Origin: CAVQGZ01 sp942491665
Lineage (GTDB): Bacteria; Actinomycetota; Actinomycetes; Jiangellales; Jiangellaceae
DNA length: 64,000 bases
NCBI GenBank assembly: GCA_942491665.1
Contig: CALOBR010000015.1
Location: forward strand, 1 to 64,000
Direction: 5' to 3'
The notes beneath the pieces are model-generated. The model saw only the letters and a program-made list of their open reading frames with translations, was not told the DNA's origin and did no database searches. Shown in pieces: positions 26,720 through 35,267 of this stretch (positions are counted from its first letter, which is position 1; each line of letters starts with the position of its first letter). The position numbers and the translations under genes were made by a program.

Positions 26720-27199
26720 CTTCGTCACCTCCTACGTCCCCTACATCGGTGCCCTGGTCTCCGGGGCGTTCGCCGTGCTCATCGCCCTCGGTTCGGGTGG
26801 GGTGACGCAGGCCGCGATCGTGCTCGCCGTCATCCTGCTGGTTCAGAACGTGCTCCAGCCGGTGCTGCAGAACAAGATGACCGCCGAGGAGCTGGACCTG
26901 AACCCGGCCGTCAGCTTCGGCTCGACGATCGTTGGTGCAGCGTTCGCCGGCGTTCTCGGGGCCACCCTCTCCGCCCCGGTACTGAGCATGATGATGCGCA
27001 TCGCGGAGCGCGTTCGTGCCTACCAAGCAGGAGCGCTAGTCATGCCCAGTGAGGCGTCGGGCCCGCCCAGCAGTTCGATGTCAGCGAAGCGAGCCAATGC
27101 GGAGCCGGCATCGCCCGGATGAGGTGGCCGCGGACTACCCGAATCGGGTGAGGCCGGGGGGTTCGCGGCCAGCCACCGTGTGGAGGTGGCTTCTGTCCT
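26720..27199 (+). pseudogene. inverted duplicate: AI-2E 3' end plus the channel-gene promoter
   Basis: Starting near 26720 (TFVTSYVPYIGALVSG) the sequence matches, in opposite orientation, the last 130 codons of the AI-2E gene (about 4870 back to 4465), then the intergenic region with the palindrome, up to the first codons of the K+-channel gene (about 4355). The AI-2E copy lacks its 5' two thirds and has a changed tail because the stop moved to 27122. Similarity ends at about 27199. Coding differences show that the duplication is not brand new. Confidence 0.85.
27136..27188 (+). promoter_or_regulatory. duplicated regulon promoter, site 11
   Basis: TACCCGAATCGGGTG (27136-27150), then CACCGT (27174-27179) after 23 nt; +1 is at 27186, a GTG, exactly as in the original. 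Here the leaderless frame meets a stop after five codons, so the transcript no longer makes a channel. The upstream accessory site is degraded (CGCCCGGATGAGGTG). Confidence 0.65.
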
Positions 27200-28066
27200 C
27201 TGATGCCTTTCGGGCCGCGTGGGACGCCTCGCTTGCCGCCGGCCACCGGGTGACGATCGGGATCCTCTCCGGGTCGGACACCACGGCGATCGAGAACACC
27301 GACGGCACCGTCGTGCTGAACCTGACTCCGGTCGTGAACTCCCTTGTCGCCGAAGGAGCGGGCTTCTTGTCCGGGCTGCTCGACCGGGACGTCAACGCGC
27401 CTGAGCTCACCAGCGACGACATCGACGCAGCCATCGCGGCCCTGGAGCAGCAGCTCGGGACCGACCTGCCGGCTGACTTCGGTCAGGTCGTGCTGTTCCA
27501 GTCCGACGACCTGGCGGCAGCCCAGCGGGCCTACCAGGTGGCGAGGACGTCGGCGTGGCTGGCGCCGCTGGCCGCCCTGGTCATGGTGCTGATTGCGCTC
27601 GCCGTGGCGCCGAACCGGGTGCGGGCCGCCCTGGGGATAACGATCGGCGTCGCACTGGGCATGCTTCTGGTAGCGATAGCCCTTCAGCCCCTGCAGTCGA
27701 CCCTGCTGAGCGCGGTCGCCGACGACGGGCTGGCGAACGCCCTGGCAGCCGGCTTCTCGACGGTGCTGTCGTCGCTGCTCAGCGGGATCGTCCTGATTAC
27801 CGTGCTCGGCGTCGTCGCCGCAGCGCTGACGTTCCTCACCGGTCACTCATCGGCAGCAGCGCGAAGCCGCGAGGTCGTGGGCCACTCGCCCTCGCTGGCC
27901 GCGGCACACCGCGGCGCGTTCCTTGTCGGGGGCTTCGTCGTGGTCCTTCTGGTTCTGGCGCTCATCCCGGGGCAGAGCTGGGGTCGCGTCGGCTTCGGCC
28001 TGCTGCGCCCGCGTCTACCGATGCCGAGCCCGCCGATGCCGAGTCCGCAGAGGACCGATCGACCTA
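27200..28066 (+). pseudogene. truncated and frameshifted integral membrane protein
   Basis: From SSDAFRAAWDASLAAGHRV the reading frame shows the second half of an actinobacterial membrane protein: an extracytoplasmic region with conserved VVLNLTPVVNSLV, then four hydrophobic helices. Its N-terminal half is missing because the duplication breakpoint lies directly in front. Near 28005 a one-base shift moves the natural tail (ASTDAEPADAESAEDRST, stop 28064-28066) into another frame; the main frame instead runs on into the next gene. Not a working gene as it stands. Confidence 0.65.
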
Positions 28067-28086
28067 GCGGGCGACAAGGCAGATAT

Positions 28087-28130
28087 CACCCCCTGAGGGG
28101 GAGGCCTCCACGACGGTGCACGGCGATGCT
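28087..28130 (+). promoter_or_regulatory. regulon promoter site 12 (DUF7144-holin-ABC1-ClC unit)
   Basis: A degenerate palindrome, CACCCCCTGAGGGGG (28087-28101), then GATGCT (28125-28130) after 23 nt. Predicted +1 about 28137; ATG at 28180. Confidence 0.55.
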
Positions 28131-28179
28131 GGGAGCACGCGCCCGACAATGGGTCGAGTCCAGCCGAGAGGGACAAGCA

Positions 28180-28587
28180 ATGAGCAACCAGCGGTCCGCG
28201 ACGTACAGCAGTGGAGCTGTCGGTCTAACGGTCTTCGCGTCGGTCATGATGATCATGATCGGCACATTTCAGGCCATCGCGGGGGTAGTCGCGCTGGTCA
28301 ACGATGAGTTCTATGCCGTAGCTGGCGACTGGGTGTTCAAGTTCGACGTCACCACCTGGGGCTGGGTCCATCTGTTGCTGGGTGTCGTGATCTTCGCGGC
28401 TGGCATCGCCCTCTTTGGGGGTTCGGTGTGGGCGCGAACAGTGGGTGTCGTGGTGGCCGTTATGAGCGCTGTGGTGAACTTCGCTTGGTTGCCGTGGTAC
28501 CCGATCTGGGCAATCGTGATGATTACGGTCGATGTCTTCGTGATCTGGGCGCTGACGGCTCACGGGCGTGACATCACCCGGGCCTGA
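28180..28587 (+). CDS. DUF7144-like four-TM membrane protein, copy 2
   Basis: 135 residues, four hydrophobic helices, about 60% identical by eye to the copy at 8005, with the shared FDVTTWGW loop, GGSVWARTVGV and HGRDI end. GAGAGGGA lies before the ATG. The reading frame happens to be open far upstream through the pseudogene, but the palindrome promoter and ribosome binding site fix the start here. First gene of a likely four-gene unit; the next start follows within 11 nt of its stop. Confidence 0.83.
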   Translation: MSNQRSATYSSGAVGLTVFASVMMIMIGTFQAIAGVVALVNDEFYAVAGDWVFKFDVTTWGWVHLLLGVVIFAAGIALFGGSVWARTVGVVVAVMSAVVNFAWLPWYPIWAIVMITVDVFVIWALTAHGRDITRA

Positions 28588-28597
28588 AGGGAGACTC

Positions 28598-29119
28598 GTG
28601 CAGGAGACTGACCCAGCGTTGGCGCCACGCGTGCCGGACGCGGTGACGGACGAGGCCGGTGTGCAGCTGGCTGTTCCTGCTGCCGCGGATCGTCGCCGGT
28701 GGGCCCGGATCACGGCCCGCAATTGGCGGCTGTTCGTTGTGCGGTTCTTCGTGGCCGGTTTGTCTGTGGTGCTCACGGTCGTCGTTGTGCCGGGTCTCGG
28801 TTTCGACGGTTGGCGGTTGGGTCAGTTCGCCGTGATCGGGCTTGTGTACGGGCTGCTGAGCGCGTTGGTGAAGCCGGCGTTGGAGTTCTTGGCGCTGCGG
28901 TTCTTGGTCGCGACCTATGGTTTCGTGGTCGTGCTCGTCAACGCTTTGTTGCTCTACCTGCTGGCCTGGATTCTGCCCACGGTCCTCGTCTATGACCGTG
29001 TCTGGCAGTTGTTGTTGGGTGGGTTGGTGGCCGGGGCGGTGGGCATGTTCTTGGAGACGGTGGTCGGGGCGACCCAGCCGGTGCTGGACCGTCCCGCGAA
29101 GGGTGAGTCGCCCTCATGA
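28598..29119 (+). CDS. phage-holin-family (mycobacterial 4-type) membrane protein
   Basis: 173 residues from a GTG preceded by AGGGAG. After a 40-residue polar N-terminus come four helices (about 47-150) with the layout of the Phage_holin_4_2-like family, including FGLV-type patterns (IGLVYGLLSALVKP). In bacteria these are chromosomal membrane proteins of unknown role, not phage holins. Its stop overlaps the next start (ATGA), so translation is coupled to the ABC1 kinase. Confidence 0.75.
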   Translation: MQETDPALAPRVPDAVTDEAGVQLAVPAAADRRRWARITARNWRLFVVRFFVAGLSVVLTVVVVPGLGFDGWRLGQFAVIGLVYGLLSALVKPALEFLALRFLVATYGFVVVLVNALLLYLLAWILPTVLVYDRVWQLLLGGLVAGAVGMFLETVVGATQPVLDRPAKGESPS

Positions 29120-30810
29120 CCCAGTTCGACACGATCAATGAGAACCGGCGCATGCAGCAGATCTACGGCGCGGTTCTGCACTACGCCGCTGACACCGTGG
29201 TGGAGGCGACGGCGTTCGGTGTTCCTCGTCGGCGGATGCAGACGTGGATCTACCGGCTGGATGAGGTTCCGCCGAGGCTGTCGACGCCGGTGCGTACCCG
29301 GCTGCTGCTGGAGGGTCTGGGCCCGACCTATGTGAAGCTGGGCCAGATCGTGTCGAGTCAGGCGAGCACGTTGCCCGATGAGTGGAAGGTTGAGCTCGAC
29401 CGGTTGCAGAGTGAGGTTCCGCCGGTCCCGTACGACGTTGCTCGGCAGGTGATCATCGACGAGCTCGGTGCCCCACCGGAGGACTTGTATGCCTGGTTCG
29501 ACACTAGGCCGCTTGCCGCGGCGTCGTTGGGTCAGGTGTACCGGGCCACCCTGCACGATGGGCGTGATGTGGTCGTCAAGGTGCAGCGGCCTGCGCTGGA
29601 CAAGCAGGTCAAGGCCGATCTGGGCGTGACGCGGGTGGTGAGTACCTACGCTGAGCGGCGCAGCTCCTACGCGCGGGAGATCGGCCTGAAGTCGATGCTG
29701 GAGGAGTTCGGCAGCACGCTGCTCGATGAGTTGGACTACTACGGCGAGGCGTACAACATGCAGCGCCTGGCGGAGAATCTCGCCGATATCCCGGGCGTGC
29801 ACATCCCGACGATCGAGCGGTCGCTGTCGACGCGGCGGGTGCTGACGCAGGAGTTCATCAGCGGTGTCAAGATCTCCGACGTCGAGGCGATGACGGCGGC
29901 CGGGCTCGACCTGCCGACGATCGGTGACTCCGCACTGCGCGCCGCCATCAAGATGCTGCTGATCGACGGCTTCTTCCACGCCGACCCGCATCCGGGCAAC
30001 CTGCTTGTCAACCTTGAGACCGGGGTGGTGACGTTCCTCGACTCCGGCATGGTCGGGCAGATCACGCTCGCCCAGCGCGCCAACATGGCGATGCTGCTGT
30101 GGACGTTCGTCCAGGGGGACGTGCCGGCGATGGGGCGTCAGCTGCGCAGCCTGAGCGTGTCCTTCCGCGACGGGGTCGACGACAAGGCGTTCGACAAAGA
30201 CTTCGAGCGCAAGATGGCCCGCTACGGGCGGGGTTCGGGCGCCGACATCAAGTCGGTGATGAGCGCCGGGCTGGCCGTGCTGCGCGACAACGGGTACCGG
30301 CTCGACCCACAGCTCACCCTGGCGCTGAAGTCGATGACGCAGGCGTCGGCGTTCTTCACCCCCCTGGCCCCTGAGGATCGGCTGTTCACGCAGGCCGCGC
30401 TGGAAGCAGCGATGGAGCTCGGCGAAGTCGCTCTCACCGGTGACGCTGCCAGCGAGGCGGTCAAACGCGAGGGCATCCGGCTGCTGGGCGAAGGGGCCCA
30501 GGCCTTGCCGGCGTACCTACGTGGCCTGCTCTCGTGGAACGACCAGCTCAAGCGCGGCAAGCTCACCGTCTACGTCGACACCTCCTCGCTGGACCGTCAG
30601 ATGAACCAGGCACGGCAGCTGACATCCATGATCGTCGTCGCCGTGCTGGTGGCCGGGGGGCTGATCGGATCGGCGCTGGCATCCCAGGTGTTCGCCGACG
30701 CCCCCGACCAACGCCTGGTCGCCGCCAGCCAGATCGGATTCTTCGGGTTCCTGAGCGTCGCCGCGGTACTGGTAGTCGTACTCCTGACACGCTCGATCCG
30801 ACGGCGCTGA
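29116..30810 (+). CDS. ABC1/AarF/UbiB-family atypical kinase
   Basis: 564 residues. The family signature is complete: KLGQIVSSQASTLP (KxGQ motif, about 75-88), AAASLGQVY replacing the P-loop (about 135), VVVKVQRP with the catalytic lysine, HADPHPGN (about 291) and the metal-binding FLDSGMVG. Two C-terminal membrane helices (about 500-555) anchor it, as in UbiB/ADCK proteins. These are atypical kinase/ATPases affecting isoprenoid lipids such as quinones. Coupled to the holin-family gene by a 4-base overlap. Confidence 0.92.
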   Translation: MTQFDTINENRRMQQIYGAVLHYAADTVVEATAFGVPRRRMQTWIYRLDEVPPRLSTPVRTRLLLEGLGPTYVKLGQIVSSQASTLPDEWKVELDRLQSEVPPVPYDVARQVIIDELGAPPEDLYAWFDTRPLAAASLGQVYRATLHDGRDVVVKVQRPALDKQVKADLGVTRVVSTYAERRSSYAREIGLKSMLEEFGSTLLDELDYYGEAYNMQRLAENLADIPGVHIPTIERSLSTRRVLTQEFISGVKISDVEAMTAAGLDLPTIGDSALRAAIKMLLIDGFFHADPHPGNLLVNLETGVVTFLDSGMVGQITLAQRANMAMLLWTFVQGDVPAMGRQLRSLSVSFRDGVDDKAFDKDFERKMARYGRGSGADIKSVMSAGLAVLRDNGYRLDPQLTLALKSMTQASAFFTPLAPEDRLFTQAALEAAMELGEVALTGDAASEAVKREGIRLLGEGAQALPAYLRGLLSWNDQLKRGKLTVYVDTSSLDRQMNQARQLTSMIVVAVLVAGGLIGSALASQVFADAPDQRLVAASQIGFFGFLSVAAVLVVVLLTRSIRRR

Positions 30811-30933
30811 CGACGCTGCGGCGATGGGCATCAGGTGGTTGTGCGATGGCCTCACGGTCCTCGGCCGGAGAAGGCGGACGATGGGTCCGGACCCCGAGCG
30901 GGGACCGGAGTCCGAGACGAAAGGGACTGACCG

Positions 30934-32199
30934 ATGACGGCACCTCAGATGCTGCCCCTTGACCGCCGGTGGTACCGAGAACTCCTGGTGGTCGCGGCGC
31001 TGGTGGGGGGCGTTGTCGGCGTGCTGGGCCTGGCCTACCTGGGCATCACGGGAGTGATGGCCGACCTCGTGTTTGGCGACCCGCGGATACAGGCTTGGTC
31101 AGGCGAGTGGTGGTGGGTGGGGGTCACCGCCGGCGGTGGGCTTGCGGTCACAGCACTGCGCCAGTGGTGGAAGGTTCCGCAGAAGGTGCCTGGCGGCGTT
31201 GCCATCATCGAGTCGGGCGTCGTCAACCCGCGCGTGGTTCTGCCCTGGGTGGGCCTCGCGCTGGTGTCGGCGGTTGCCGGAGCGAGCCTCGGTCCGTCCT
31301 TCGCCCTGGTGATGATGGGTGGAGGGTTGGCGTCGTGGATCGCGTCGCGACGCTGGCCCGGCAACGAGGACGCCCGTCTGCAGGCGACCAGTGCCGGGAT
31401 CGCCGGCGGGTTCGGGGGCGCTTTCACCTCTCCGCTGCTCGGAACGATCATGGTCAGCGAGCTGGCTCCCGTCCCGCGCCGAAAGTACATCGAGGCGGTG
31501 GTTCCGCAGCTGATCGCCGCCACCGTCGGGTTCGGGCTGTACTTCGGCGTCGTCGGAACCACGTTCTTGAACAGCTTCGCCATCCCGGTCGATGACTTCA
31601 GGCCCTCCCAGCTGCTTGTCGGAGCTGTGCTCGGGGCTGCGTCGAGCCTGCTCATGGTCACGTTCGTGGTCATCGTCAAGCTGGTGAGCATGGGAGCCGC
31701 CAAGCTCACGCACCCCTATGTCCGCGGCGGCGTCCTCGGCGGCCTGGTGGGGCTGATCGCCGTGGCGCTGCCGTTGACGGTGGGTGCCGGCAACTCCCAG
31801 CTGACCTCAGTGATCGACAACGCGGCCACGATCAGTGTCTGGCTGCTCGTGGCCGTGCTGGTCGGCAAGATGCTGGCCATGGCACTGAGCCTGGCTGCCG
31901 GATTCATCGGCGGCAACGTGCTTCCGATGCTGTTCGTCGGCGGTACCGCTGGAGTAATCGCCCACCAGCTCTTTCCGAGCATCCCGTACGCGATCGCCGT
32001 CGGCTGCATGCTCTCGGCTGTCCCGGGCGCAACCATCCGGGCACCTCTCGGGCTGACAGCGATCGCGTCACTGTCCATCGGCCTGGGTCCCGTGACCACT
32101 GCCCCCGTGGCCGCTGCCGTGGTGACCGCCCACGTACTCACCTCGGCCATCGTGCGGCTCATGCAGACCCGAACTTCGGTTCCGGCCGTTCACGCCTGA
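30934..32199 (+). CDS. ClC-family chloride channel/transporter
   Basis: 421 residues and about 10 membrane helices with the ClC inverted-repeat plan. The loop corresponding to GREGP reads GASLGP (about 114-119), so the gating glutamate needed for proton-coupled exchange is absent. The GxFxP-like loop reads GFIGGNVLP. It is therefore more likely a channel or an uncoupled/altered-selectivity member. ACGAAAGGGACTG precedes the ATG. It is 123 nt after the ABC1 gene with no palindrome, so is probably part of the same unit. Confidence 0.85.
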   Translation: MTAPQMLPLDRRWYRELLVVAALVGGVVGVLGLAYLGITGVMADLVFGDPRIQAWSGEWWWVGVTAGGGLAVTALRQWWKVPQKVPGGVAIIESGVVNPRVVLPWVGLALVSAVAGASLGPSFALVMMGGGLASWIASRRWPGNEDARLQATSAGIAGGFGGAFTSPLLGTIMVSELAPVPRRKYIEAVVPQLIAATVGFGLYFGVVGTTFLNSFAIPVDDFRPSQLLVGAVLGAASSLLMVTFVVIVKLVSMGAAKLTHPYVRGGVLGGLVGLIAVALPLTVGAGNSQLTSVIDNAATISVWLLVAVLVGKMLAMALSLAAGFIGGNVLPMLFVGGTAGVIAHQLFPSIPYAIAVGCMLSAVPGATIRAPLGLTAIASLSIGLGPVTTAPVAAAVVTAHVLTSAIVRLMQTRTSVPAVHA

Positions 32200-32225
32200 C
32201 CTGCGCCTGCGGGCCGGACGTACCT

Positions 32226-32269
32226 CACCCGACGGGGGTGATGTGGCTGCCTACGAAGGCTCGTAGCCT
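32226..32269 (+). promoter_or_regulatory. regulon promoter site 13 (five-gene unit)
   Basis: CACCCGACGGGGGTG (32226-32240), then TAGCCT (32264-32269) after 23 nt; predicted +1 about 32276, ATG at 32326. Confidence 0.72.
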
Positions 32270-32325
32270 CGCAAGCGAAGTCGCGCACGCAGTCGGCTGC
32301 GCGGCCAGGCAACGAGGAGTCCGAG

Positions 32326-32661
32326 ATGCCCGCAGAAGCACCCCTGCTCGACACGCTCGCCGCGATGACCGTCGCGTCAGTAGAGCTATCTGACCTTGAG
32401 CCGCGCGAGCTGATGCTCGCCCGGATCGCCGCACTCGCGGCGTCCGATGCGCCGCCTGCGTCGTATCTGGCCAATGCCGGTACCGCCATGGATGTCGGGG
32501 TAACCCTTGAGGACGTCCAGGGCGTCCTCGTCGCCGTGGCGCCGATCATCGGCTCGCCGCGTGCCGTCACTGCCGCAGGCAACGTTGCCGAGGCCTTGGG
32601 CTTCGCCATCCTGGCGATCGAGGATGAGATCGCCGCGGCCATCGAGTCCGAGCTCGACTAG
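32326..32661 (+). CDS. carboxymuconolactone-decarboxylase-like (AhpD fold) protein
   Basis: 111 residues, all-helical, with the CMD-family pattern LEPRELMLARIAALAA and a central helix VGVTLEDVQGVLVAVAPIIG. The CxxC of peroxidase-type AhpD is missing, so a peroxidase role is unlikely. GAGGAG precedes the ATG. First gene of a probable unit: CMD, DUF1269, SulP, phosphoesterase, lipid kinase. Confidence 0.75.
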   Translation: MPAEAPLLDTLAAMTVASVELSDLEPRELMLARIAALAASDAPPASYLANAGTAMDVGVTLEDVQGVLVAVAPIIGSPRAVTAAGNVAEALGFAILAIEDEIAAAIESELD

Positions 32662-32782
32662 CCGGCCACCATGCGGGGCACGTGCATCTGTCGACCAGGC
32701 CGTCGGGCTCTCTCCGCGCAGTGCTGTGTCACCAGTCAACCGGATTCTCACTGAGGCCGGACCAGCCATTGAGGGAGTAGAG

Positions 32783-33316
32783 ATGCAGGGGTTGGACACA
32801 TTCGCAGCATTCGGGGCGACCTACGGTTCGCTCGACGACGCCGAGGCCGACTACGAGGCCATCAAGGCGCTGTACTACGACGCCGGGATTATCGACACGT
32901 TCGACGCTGCCGTCATCACGAAGACTGACAAGGGCAAGGTCAAGATTGTGAAGAAGCACGAGCAGCCGCTGCGTCAGGGTGCGTGGGTCGGTGGGGGCCT
33001 CGGCCTGGCGACCGGGCTGTGCGTTGCGCTGTTCCCGGCGGTCGCCGTGGGTGCCGGGATCGCCTGGGGTACCGGCATCGGTGCCGGGCTCGGTGCGCTC
33101 GCCGGCCATGCGGCCGGCGGCATGAGCCGCTCCGACCTGAAGGACCTCGGTGAGTCCTTGGACAACGGTGAAGCCGCCGTCGTCGCGATTGCTGCGGTCG
33201 CAGTCGCAGACCGAGTCGAAGCGGCGCTCAACCGAGCAGACAAGGTGGAGCGCAAGGAGATGAAGGCCGACGCTGACGCCGTCAAGGCCGACGTGGCCGA
33301 GGCAGCCACCGAGTAG
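32783..33316 (+). CDS. DUF1269-type glycine-zipper protein, copy 3
   Basis: 177 residues from the ATG at 32783, preceded by GAGGGAG. N-terminal soluble domain (TYGSLDDAEADYEAIKALY), Gly-rich zipper (about 70-112, GGGLGLATGLCVALFPAVAV), then a helical C-terminus rich in Lys/Ala/Asp. Unlike copies 1 and 4 the loop after the zipper lacks the VVVVDD(V/L)YLDR strand. Function unknown. Confidence 0.77.
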   Translation: MQGLDTFAAFGATYGSLDDAEADYEAIKALYYDAGIIDTFDAAVITKTDKGKVKIVKKHEQPLRQGAWVGGGLGLATGLCVALFPAVAVGAGIAWGTGIGAGLGALAGHAAGGMSRSDLKDLGESLDNGEAAVVAIAAVAVADRVEAALNRADKVERKEMKADADAVKADVAEAATE

Positions 33317-33421
33317 GCGCCAGCAACCCGTTCGCGGCCGCTGGGCCGACCAAGCTCGGCGGCCCGGGCCGTCCGGTGGGCCCAGTCGGCCAGTTGACTG
33401 TCGAGCGTTGGGAGATCAGTT

Positions 33422-35161
33422 GTGACGAAAGATGCGGCCACTCGTTCCGACGAGACCCCGGGACTGATCAAGCGGTCCCTGCCCATTCTGGTGTGGCTGC
33501 CGCAGTACCAGCGGTCGTGGTTGAAGAGCGACGTGGTTGCCGGCCTCTCAGTCTGGGCCCTGATGGTGCCTACGTCGCTGGGCTACGCGACGCTCAGCGG
33601 CGTCCCCGTGCAGAACGGGTTGTACGCGGCCGCAGCCGGGCTGATCGTATTCGCGATCTTCACTACCTCGAGGCAGGTCACCCAGGGCCCATCGTCGTCC
33701 ACGGCGCCCGTGCTCGGTGCAGCCGTGGTCTCGCTGGCCACTGCGGGGTCCGAGGACGCCGTGGCTGTGGCTGCCGCGGTGGTGCTGACCGCCGGACTTC
33801 TGTTCGTTGTGATGGCCGTGCTGAAGATGGGATGGATCTCGCAGTTCCTGTCAGCGGCGGTGCTGACAGGCTTCACGTTTGGTGTCGCCATCAACGTCGC
33901 TTCCGGTGAGCTCTTCAAGATCACTGGCACTGACTCGGCGGGGTCGAACACGTGGCAGAAGGTAGGCAACTGGGTGTCGAGCCTGCCCGAGGCGAACGGC
34001 ACCACGCTCGTGGTCGGAATGGCAGCGCTTGTGCTGCTCTTCGGTCTCAAGCTGCTTGCGCCCAAGGTCCCCGCTGCTCTGGTGGCAGTCATCCTGGGCA
34101 TCCTCGCCACGAGGGTGCTTGACCTCGGTGACCGCGACGTCGAGCTCATCGCCGAGGTGCCACGCGGTCTGCCCAGCCCAGTGATACCTGACTTCGGACT
34201 GATCCTGGACAACCTGGCGACCATCGTCAGCGCGGCGGTTGGCCTGCTACTCATCGGGTTCTCCGTGACTACGGCCGCTGTCAGGCAGTACGCGACGAAG
34301 CACAACTACCGGGTCGACATCAATCAGGAACTCCTCGCGCAGGGCATGTCCAACGTCTCATCGAGCATGTTCCAGGGCATCTTCAACAACGGCTCCCTCT
34401 CCAAGAGCCCCGTCAACGATGATGCGGGCGCGAAGTCTCAGGTGTCGAACCTGGCGCAGTCCGTGTTCATCATCCTGACCCTGCTGTTCCTCGCCCCCCT
34501 GTTCTCTGACCTGCCTGAGGCCGTGCTGGGCGCCATCATCATCGAGGCCGTCGTGATGGGCATGATGGACGTCGGCGAGATGAGGCGGTTGCTCTCGGTC
34601 AAGCCGTTCGAGTTCGCCGCGGCACTCGCCGCGCTGCTGGGCGTCATGACGTTCGGTATCCTGCCGGGCGTCTTCATCGGGGTCGGACTGTCCATGATCT
34701 GGTTGGTCGCCGTGTCCGCCCTCCCGTACATCCCGGACCTCGGGCGCAAGCCCGGGACCGATGCGTTCTTCGACGTCGACAGGCACGAGGACTGCGAGAC
34801 GTACCCCGGTCTTACCATCCTTCGCTTCGACGGTGGCCTGTTCTTCGTCAACGCCGACGCCTTGTCCGACCGTGTGCGCCAGATCCGCATCGAGTCGACT
34901 GCGTCGATGCAGGGGGTCGTCCTCAGCATGGAGGGCGTCAACTTCATCGACACCGAAGGCGCCGACGTGCTGAAGGCGATCGCCAGGGCCGGCACGGACC
35001 GGAGCATCGACCTGTACCTCGCACGCGTCAAGCCACAAGTGGTCGAGGTACTGGAACGGGATGGCTTCTTCGACCTCGTCTCCCGCGACCACGTCAGCGA
35101 CGACATCGCTGCCGCAGTCAGACTTCACGCCCAGCGTCACCCCGCCGCGGCGCGCGAGTAG
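33422..35161 (+). CDS. SulP-family anion transporter with STAS domain, copy 3
   Basis: 579 residues. SulP core with about 11 membrane segments (residues 35-440), including the conserved MVPTSLGYATLSGVPVQNGLY near the N-terminus; C-terminal STAS domain (about 465-570) with GVVLSMEGVNFIDTEGADVL. It is similar in plan to copy 1, not copy 2. GTG start with GGGAGA 6 nt upstream. 105 nt after the DUF1269 gene. Confidence 0.9.
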   Translation: MTKDAATRSDETPGLIKRSLPILVWLPQYQRSWLKSDVVAGLSVWALMVPTSLGYATLSGVPVQNGLYAAAAGLIVFAIFTTSRQVTQGPSSSTAPVLGAAVVSLATAGSEDAVAVAAAVVLTAGLLFVVMAVLKMGWISQFLSAAVLTGFTFGVAINVASGELFKITGTDSAGSNTWQKVGNWVSSLPEANGTTLVVGMAALVLLFGLKLLAPKVPAALVAVILGILATRVLDLGDRDVELIAEVPRGLPSPVIPDFGLILDNLATIVSAAVGLLLIGFSVTTAAVRQYATKHNYRVDINQELLAQGMSNVSSSMFQGIFNNGSLSKSPVNDDAGAKSQVSNLAQSVFIILTLLFLAPLFSDLPEAVLGAIIIEAVVMGMMDVGEMRRLLSVKPFEFAAALAALLGVMTFGILPGVFIGVGLSMIWLVAVSALPYIPDLGRKPGTDAFFDVDRHEDCETYPGLTILRFDGGLFFVNADALSDRVRQIRIESTASMQGVVLSMEGVNFIDTEGADVLKAIARAGTDRSIDLYLARVKPQVVEVLERDGFFDLVSRDHVSDDIAAAVRLHAQRHPAAARE

Positions 35162-35267
35162 CTCTGATGACGAAAGGCGACCCCTGCCGAGTCGGTGGCG
35201 CCCGACCGGCTGCTCCTGAGGCTGTGCCATGGTCTGGTTGGACGCTGTCCACAACCCGGAGGGCCGC

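Noticed and set aside
27049..28587. A 512-codon frame joining a membrane protein to DUF7144
   Set aside because: It begins in the duplicated AI-2E fragment, passes through a frameshifted pseudogene and a promoter palindrome, and ends in a gene with its own start. Not a real fusion.
28598..29119. Prophage holin
   Set aside because: The family name includes holin but the gene is embedded in a chromosomal operon with an ABC1 kinase, with no phage genes nearby.
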